Of a DNA stretch of 64,000 nucleotides, positions 63,101 through 64,000 are shown piece after piece. Position 1 is the stretch's first letter; each line of letters begins with the position of its first letter. The notes under the pieces are model-generated. The model had not been told where the DNA came from and searched no databases. It saw only the letters and a program-made list of their open reading frames with translations. This DNA is from Dermatophagoides farinae. Taxonomy: Eukaryota; Arthropoda; Arachnida; Sarcoptiformes; Pyroglyphidae. The stretch spans positions 2,480,001 through 2,544,000 of the forward strand of contig NC_134681.1 in NCBI RefSeq assembly GCF_024713945.1, given 5' to 3'. The position numbers and the translations under genes were made by a program.

Positions 63101-64000
63101 GGTTATTCAATTTCATTTCTAGTCCATCATCATCATCGATGCAGTTCCAGGAGTATTGTATCATTTCAATTTCCAAATTTCTAGTCCATCATCATGATCA
63201 TCAACATTATTATCATTTGATCGATCCAGGATATGAAATTATACAGGAAAAAACAAACTACAAAGATTCCATACACACACACATTGATTGTATCAAAAAG
63301 CGAGAAAAAAATCAATTCAATTCAATCAATCAATTATATGAGTAAAAAATAGAATAAAAGAATCTATTATACTATTGTACACACACACACACACACACTC
63401 ACTTGATGATAATTTTTGATCTTGTTTAATCGGAAAAATATCATCAAAACTAATATTATCATCATCATCATTGAATTATTAATGCTAAAGTTTCAAATTT
63501 CCAAATAATTTTACAAATGAAATGAAAATTTCAATGGAAAAAAATCGTCGTTGTTATCAAAATGAATTGGCAATTCTTGGGAATCGAGTGATGAATTTTT
63601 TTTTGCATTTTCATTCATTTTTGTCTATCTTAATCATCAAATGGATTATGGAATCGATTGATGAACAAAATCATTTTCGAATTGAAAATGGAATGTTTAC
63701 ATTTAATTTTATTGCCATAAAATTAAAAAAAAAATCATCATCAACAACAACCACAAACCATTTTGTTTAGTCAAAATAGACAAACACACTGGGAGATGTA
63801 TTGTTCGGGTTTGTTATTGTTGGATTATAACCACTATTTTACAATTAAAAACTGAATATCATCATCACATAAATTGTTACCGGGATACTACCATTATGAT
63901 AATATTCAACATCACAATTTATTGTTTTTTGGCCAACAAAATATTTTGCTCATCATCATCATCAAACTTGCAAAGAGGACTGATGATGATGAATGTTGAT
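59209..64000. other. Right-hand stretch without recognisable genes
   Basis: About 4.8 kb of A+T-rich, repeat-rich sequence: GATGAT/CATCAT runs (for example 59678, 61099, 62588), a CGAA tetramer repeat near 62785, CA runs near 62200 and 63380, and many poly-A tracts. All open frames are short and repeat-like. A coding exon belonging to a gene beyond the window cannot be excluded, but none is supported. Confidence 0.5.
60152..60185. repeat. GT dinucleotide microsatellite
   Basis: A perfect GT run of 17 units in non-coding sequence. Confidence 0.95.

Overview
The window is animal nuclear DNA, most likely from an acariform mite close to the house dust and scabies mites. The base composition is strongly A+T-rich. 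Introns are mostly 55-95 bp with GT..AG ends. Proteins carry long Asn/Gln/His/Asp/Ser runs, and the non-coding DNA is full of CA, GATGAT and homopolymer tracts. The species call is inference from gene structure and style. No rRNA, tRNA, CRISPR or prokaryotic feature was recognised.

Seven protein-coding genes could be assembled exon by exon, with splice phases that agree. From left to right they are: a CCHamide-receptor-like neuropeptide GPCR (minus, 218-1848); an ANKRD26/POTE-like ankyrin and coiled-coil protein (minus, 16926-21144); a secreted Cu/Zn superoxide dismutase with a Gln-rich stalk (minus, 25637-26578); a short secreted Gly/Arg-rich peptide with a TATA box (minus, 27653-27958); a RING/NRDP1-type protein fused to a protein-isoaspartyl methyltransferase (PCMT) domain (plus, 30041-32043); an SLC25A29-like mitochondrial carrier (plus, 34346-35404); and a giant Fat-like (kugelei/FAT1-3) cadherin of about 5,546 residues (minus, 36734-54427). 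The genes look functionally unrelated. About 15 kb beside the GPCR and 9.5 kb upstream of the cadherin hold no recognisable coding exons.

The most unusual item is the RING-zinc finger-coiled coil-PCMT fusion, which places a ubiquitin-ligase head and an isoaspartate-binding/methylating fold in one reading frame. The Fat-like gene is complete by domain count (34 cadherin repeats, 6 EGF, 1 laminin G, one membrane segment, tail ending in a PDZ ligand). One extra base near 50470-50473 breaks it and creates three consecutive in-frame stops. An 850-bp piggyBac-type element with TTAA duplications lies at 58355-59204, and its ends closely resemble those of the classical piggyBac transposon. The GPCR has Gln in place of Asp in its DRY motif.
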